This document shows, one piece after another, positions 6,703 to 7,344 of a DNA stretch of 7,344 bases; the first letter of the stretch is position 1; each line of letters starts with the position of its first letter. The notes under the pieces were generated by a model. It saw nothing but the letters and a program-made list of their open reading frames with translations. It had not been told where the DNA came from and did not search any database. The position numbers and the translations under genes are program-made. The DNA is from DATFES01 sp035457725 (GTDB taxonomy: Bacteria; Pseudomonadota; Alphaproteobacteria; CACIAM-22H2), in NCBI GenBank assembly GCA_035457725.1, contig DATIBC010000048.1, positions 1 to 7,344 on the forward strand, in the 5' to 3' direction.

Positions 6703-6725
6703 GTTCGGGCGAACTTCGCCGTTCG
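6703..6725. promoter_or_regulatory. Nested inverted repeats, candidate operator upstream of the MFS gene
   Basis: Two perfect palindromes overlap: GTTCG-GG-CGAAC (6703-6714) and GGCGAA-C-TTCGCC (6708-6720). A direct repeat GTTCG flanks the second (6703-6707 and 6721-6725). The cluster is 58-80 bases upstream of the MFS ATG, a natural place for a repressor or activator site controlling the MFS-dgdA genes. No regulator gene is in the window to pair with it, and GC-rich DNA yields chance palindromes, so the function is inference. Confidence 0.35.
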
Positions 6726-6983
6726 GCGGAGCAGCCCGACCGCTCGACCGCAGGTTCAGCCCCACCCGTGGCCTCGATCCCATCCTCGACGAACGTCCGC
6801 GTGGGCGGCCGCACCGCGCTCGTCCCAACCGTGCGTTGTCGAGGCAACCGCCAATGTCCAGTCGCGATGCCAGCGCCGACGCCCTCGCCGATCGCGAACT
6901 AGGCCAGGCGAGGAGCGTCACGTCGCACGCCATCGGCCTCAACGCAACTACCTCCGACGTAATCGCGGCGCCCTTGATCTTCA

Positions 6984-7096
6984 CTAGAGAACCGGCGGTA
7001 GCGACAACACGAGAAGCCCAGCCATCGACCGATTGAACGCCGCGTGGGCGCGCCGATCGGCGAGCGCGCAACCGCCGAAGGTCGCAAAACGAAACG
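6984..7096 (-). pseudogene. Possible relic of the C-terminus of a second LysE-family transporter
   Basis: Directly after the stop of the LysE gene, in another minus-strand frame, about 34 codons ending at TAG 6984-6986 read FATFGG..., then LADRRAHAAFNRSMAGLLV, then LSLPPVL. Many LysE/RhtB proteins end in a segment of the form 'LADPRRARAFNxAMAxLLVxSLxPxL', which this resembles closely. The intact LysE gene next to it already has its own, different C-terminus, so this is not simply its frameshifted end. The likely origin is a tandem paralogue, most of which was deleted, leaving its tail. The match rests on a remembered family pattern over a short stretch and could be chance. Confidence 0.4.
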
Positions 7097-7344
7097 TCAC
7101 CGGCCGGAAACGGCCATTCGCACGCCCAGCAGCACCAACGCCCCGCCCATGATCGCGTCGATCGTGCGCCGCACCCGCTCGTATGATCGGCGCACCGGTC
7201 CGGCGGCGAAGAACAAAGCTACCGTGACCCACCATGACGCCGACACGAAGATCGCCGTGCCAACCGCGGCGGCGAACAGCCACAACGGGGAGTCCTGGGG
7301 TATCATCACGACGAAAAGGCTGGAATAGTAGGCAACGGCTTTTG
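7097..7344 (-). CDS. LysE/RhtB-family amino-acid exporter, C-terminal part (5' end outside window)
   Basis: The minus-strand frame is open to the right edge of the window and ends at TGA 7097-7099, giving 81 visible C-terminal residues of a protein usually about 200-210 long. It begins inside the family's conserved 'NPKAxxFF' region (here KAVAYYSSLF), followed by the hydrophobic segment 'LFAAAVGTAIFVSASWW', the basic turn 'GPVRRSYERVRRTIDAIMGG' and the last helix 'ALVLLGVRMAVSG'. This order is diagnostic of LysE/RhtB inner-membrane exporters of amino acids such as threonine, homoserine or lysine. The GTG/ATG pair at 7309-7304 is internal, not the start. It is on the same strand as the MFS and dgdA genes but about 450 bp upstream of the MFS gene, so cotranscription is doubtful. 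A link to the amino-acid theme (export of surplus or transamination product) is possible but unproven. Confidence 0.85.
   Translation of the reverse strand, partial: KAVAYYSSLFVVMIPQDSPLWLFAAAVGTAIFVSASWWVTVALFFAAGPVRRSYERVRRTIDAIMGGALVLLGVRMAVSGR

Larger units (their letters stand above)
6646..6983. other. About 340 bp upstream of the MFS gene with no convincing gene
   Basis: Several frames are open here on both strands, as expected at this GC content, but none resembles a known family: they are Arg/Pro/Ser-rich and mutually overlapping. A 61-codon plus-strand frame from the ATG at 6854 has only GAGG nine bases upstream and is not called. The stretch holds the MFS Shine-Dalgarno (6653-6657) and a nested inverted-repeat cluster (6703-6725), so it is best read as the MFS 5' regulatory region plus possibly decayed sequence behind the LysE gene. 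Confidence 0.5.

Noticed and set aside
6649..7071. 140-codon minus-strand frame and overlapping plus-strand frames upstream of the MFS gene
   Set aside because: Arg/Pro/Ser-rich, no recognisable motif, overlapping one another and the LysE relic; no good ribosome binding site.
7304..7309. GTG/ATG at 7309-7304 as the start of a short LysE-like protein
   Set aside because: The upstream in-frame residues KAVAYYSSLF match the conserved LysE interior, so the gene continues beyond the window.

Overview
The window is high-GC bacterial DNA with an alphaproteobacterial look: long open frames rich in G/C at third positions, dense spurious antisense frames, a CtrA-like TTAA-N6-TTAA site, and LysE and CynX-type transporters. 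The phylum is an inference, because no marker gene is present. The window has two halves that meet at a convergent junction at about 2680-2772.

Left half (1-2679, plus strand). It opens inside a GT4-type glycosyltransferase, of which only the C-terminal nucleotide-sugar domain is seen. A 342-bp gap follows, holding a weak terminator-like hairpin, another hairpin and a CtrA-like/promoter-like stretch. Then comes a 638-residue protein with an ExeA/GspA-like AAA ATPase head and a long Ala/Pro/Glu-rich tail. In the tail a basic-aromatic motif, KRRF-x-F, occurs twice, once at the extreme C-terminus. A glycosyltransferase next to an ExeA-like ATPase suggests the edge of an exopolysaccharide or cell-surface assembly locus.

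Right half (2773-7344, all minus strand). Reading in the direction of transcription, the order is: a LysE/RhtB-family amino-acid exporter (cut by the window edge), a short relic resembling the C-terminus of a second LysE protein, about 340 bp without a convincing gene but with a nested inverted-repeat cluster, an MFS transporter, a class III PLP enzyme, and a D-2-hydroxyacid dehydrogenase. The PLP enzyme matches 2,2-dialkylglycine decarboxylase (DgdA) through the catalytic, carboxylate-binding and alkali-metal-binding residues.

The best biological reading of the right half is a small transport and catabolism module for alpha,alpha-dialkyl amino acids such as 2-aminoisobutyrate or isovaline. 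MFS would import, DgdA would decarboxylate and transaminate (ketone + CO2, with pyruvate becoming alanine), and the dehydrogenase would act on a 2-oxo or 2-hydroxy acid. The DgdA call is strong. The pathway assignment and the joint role of the neighbours are inference, and the known regulator type (LysR-family DgdR) is not in the window. No tRNA, rRNA, CRISPR array or insertion sequence was seen.
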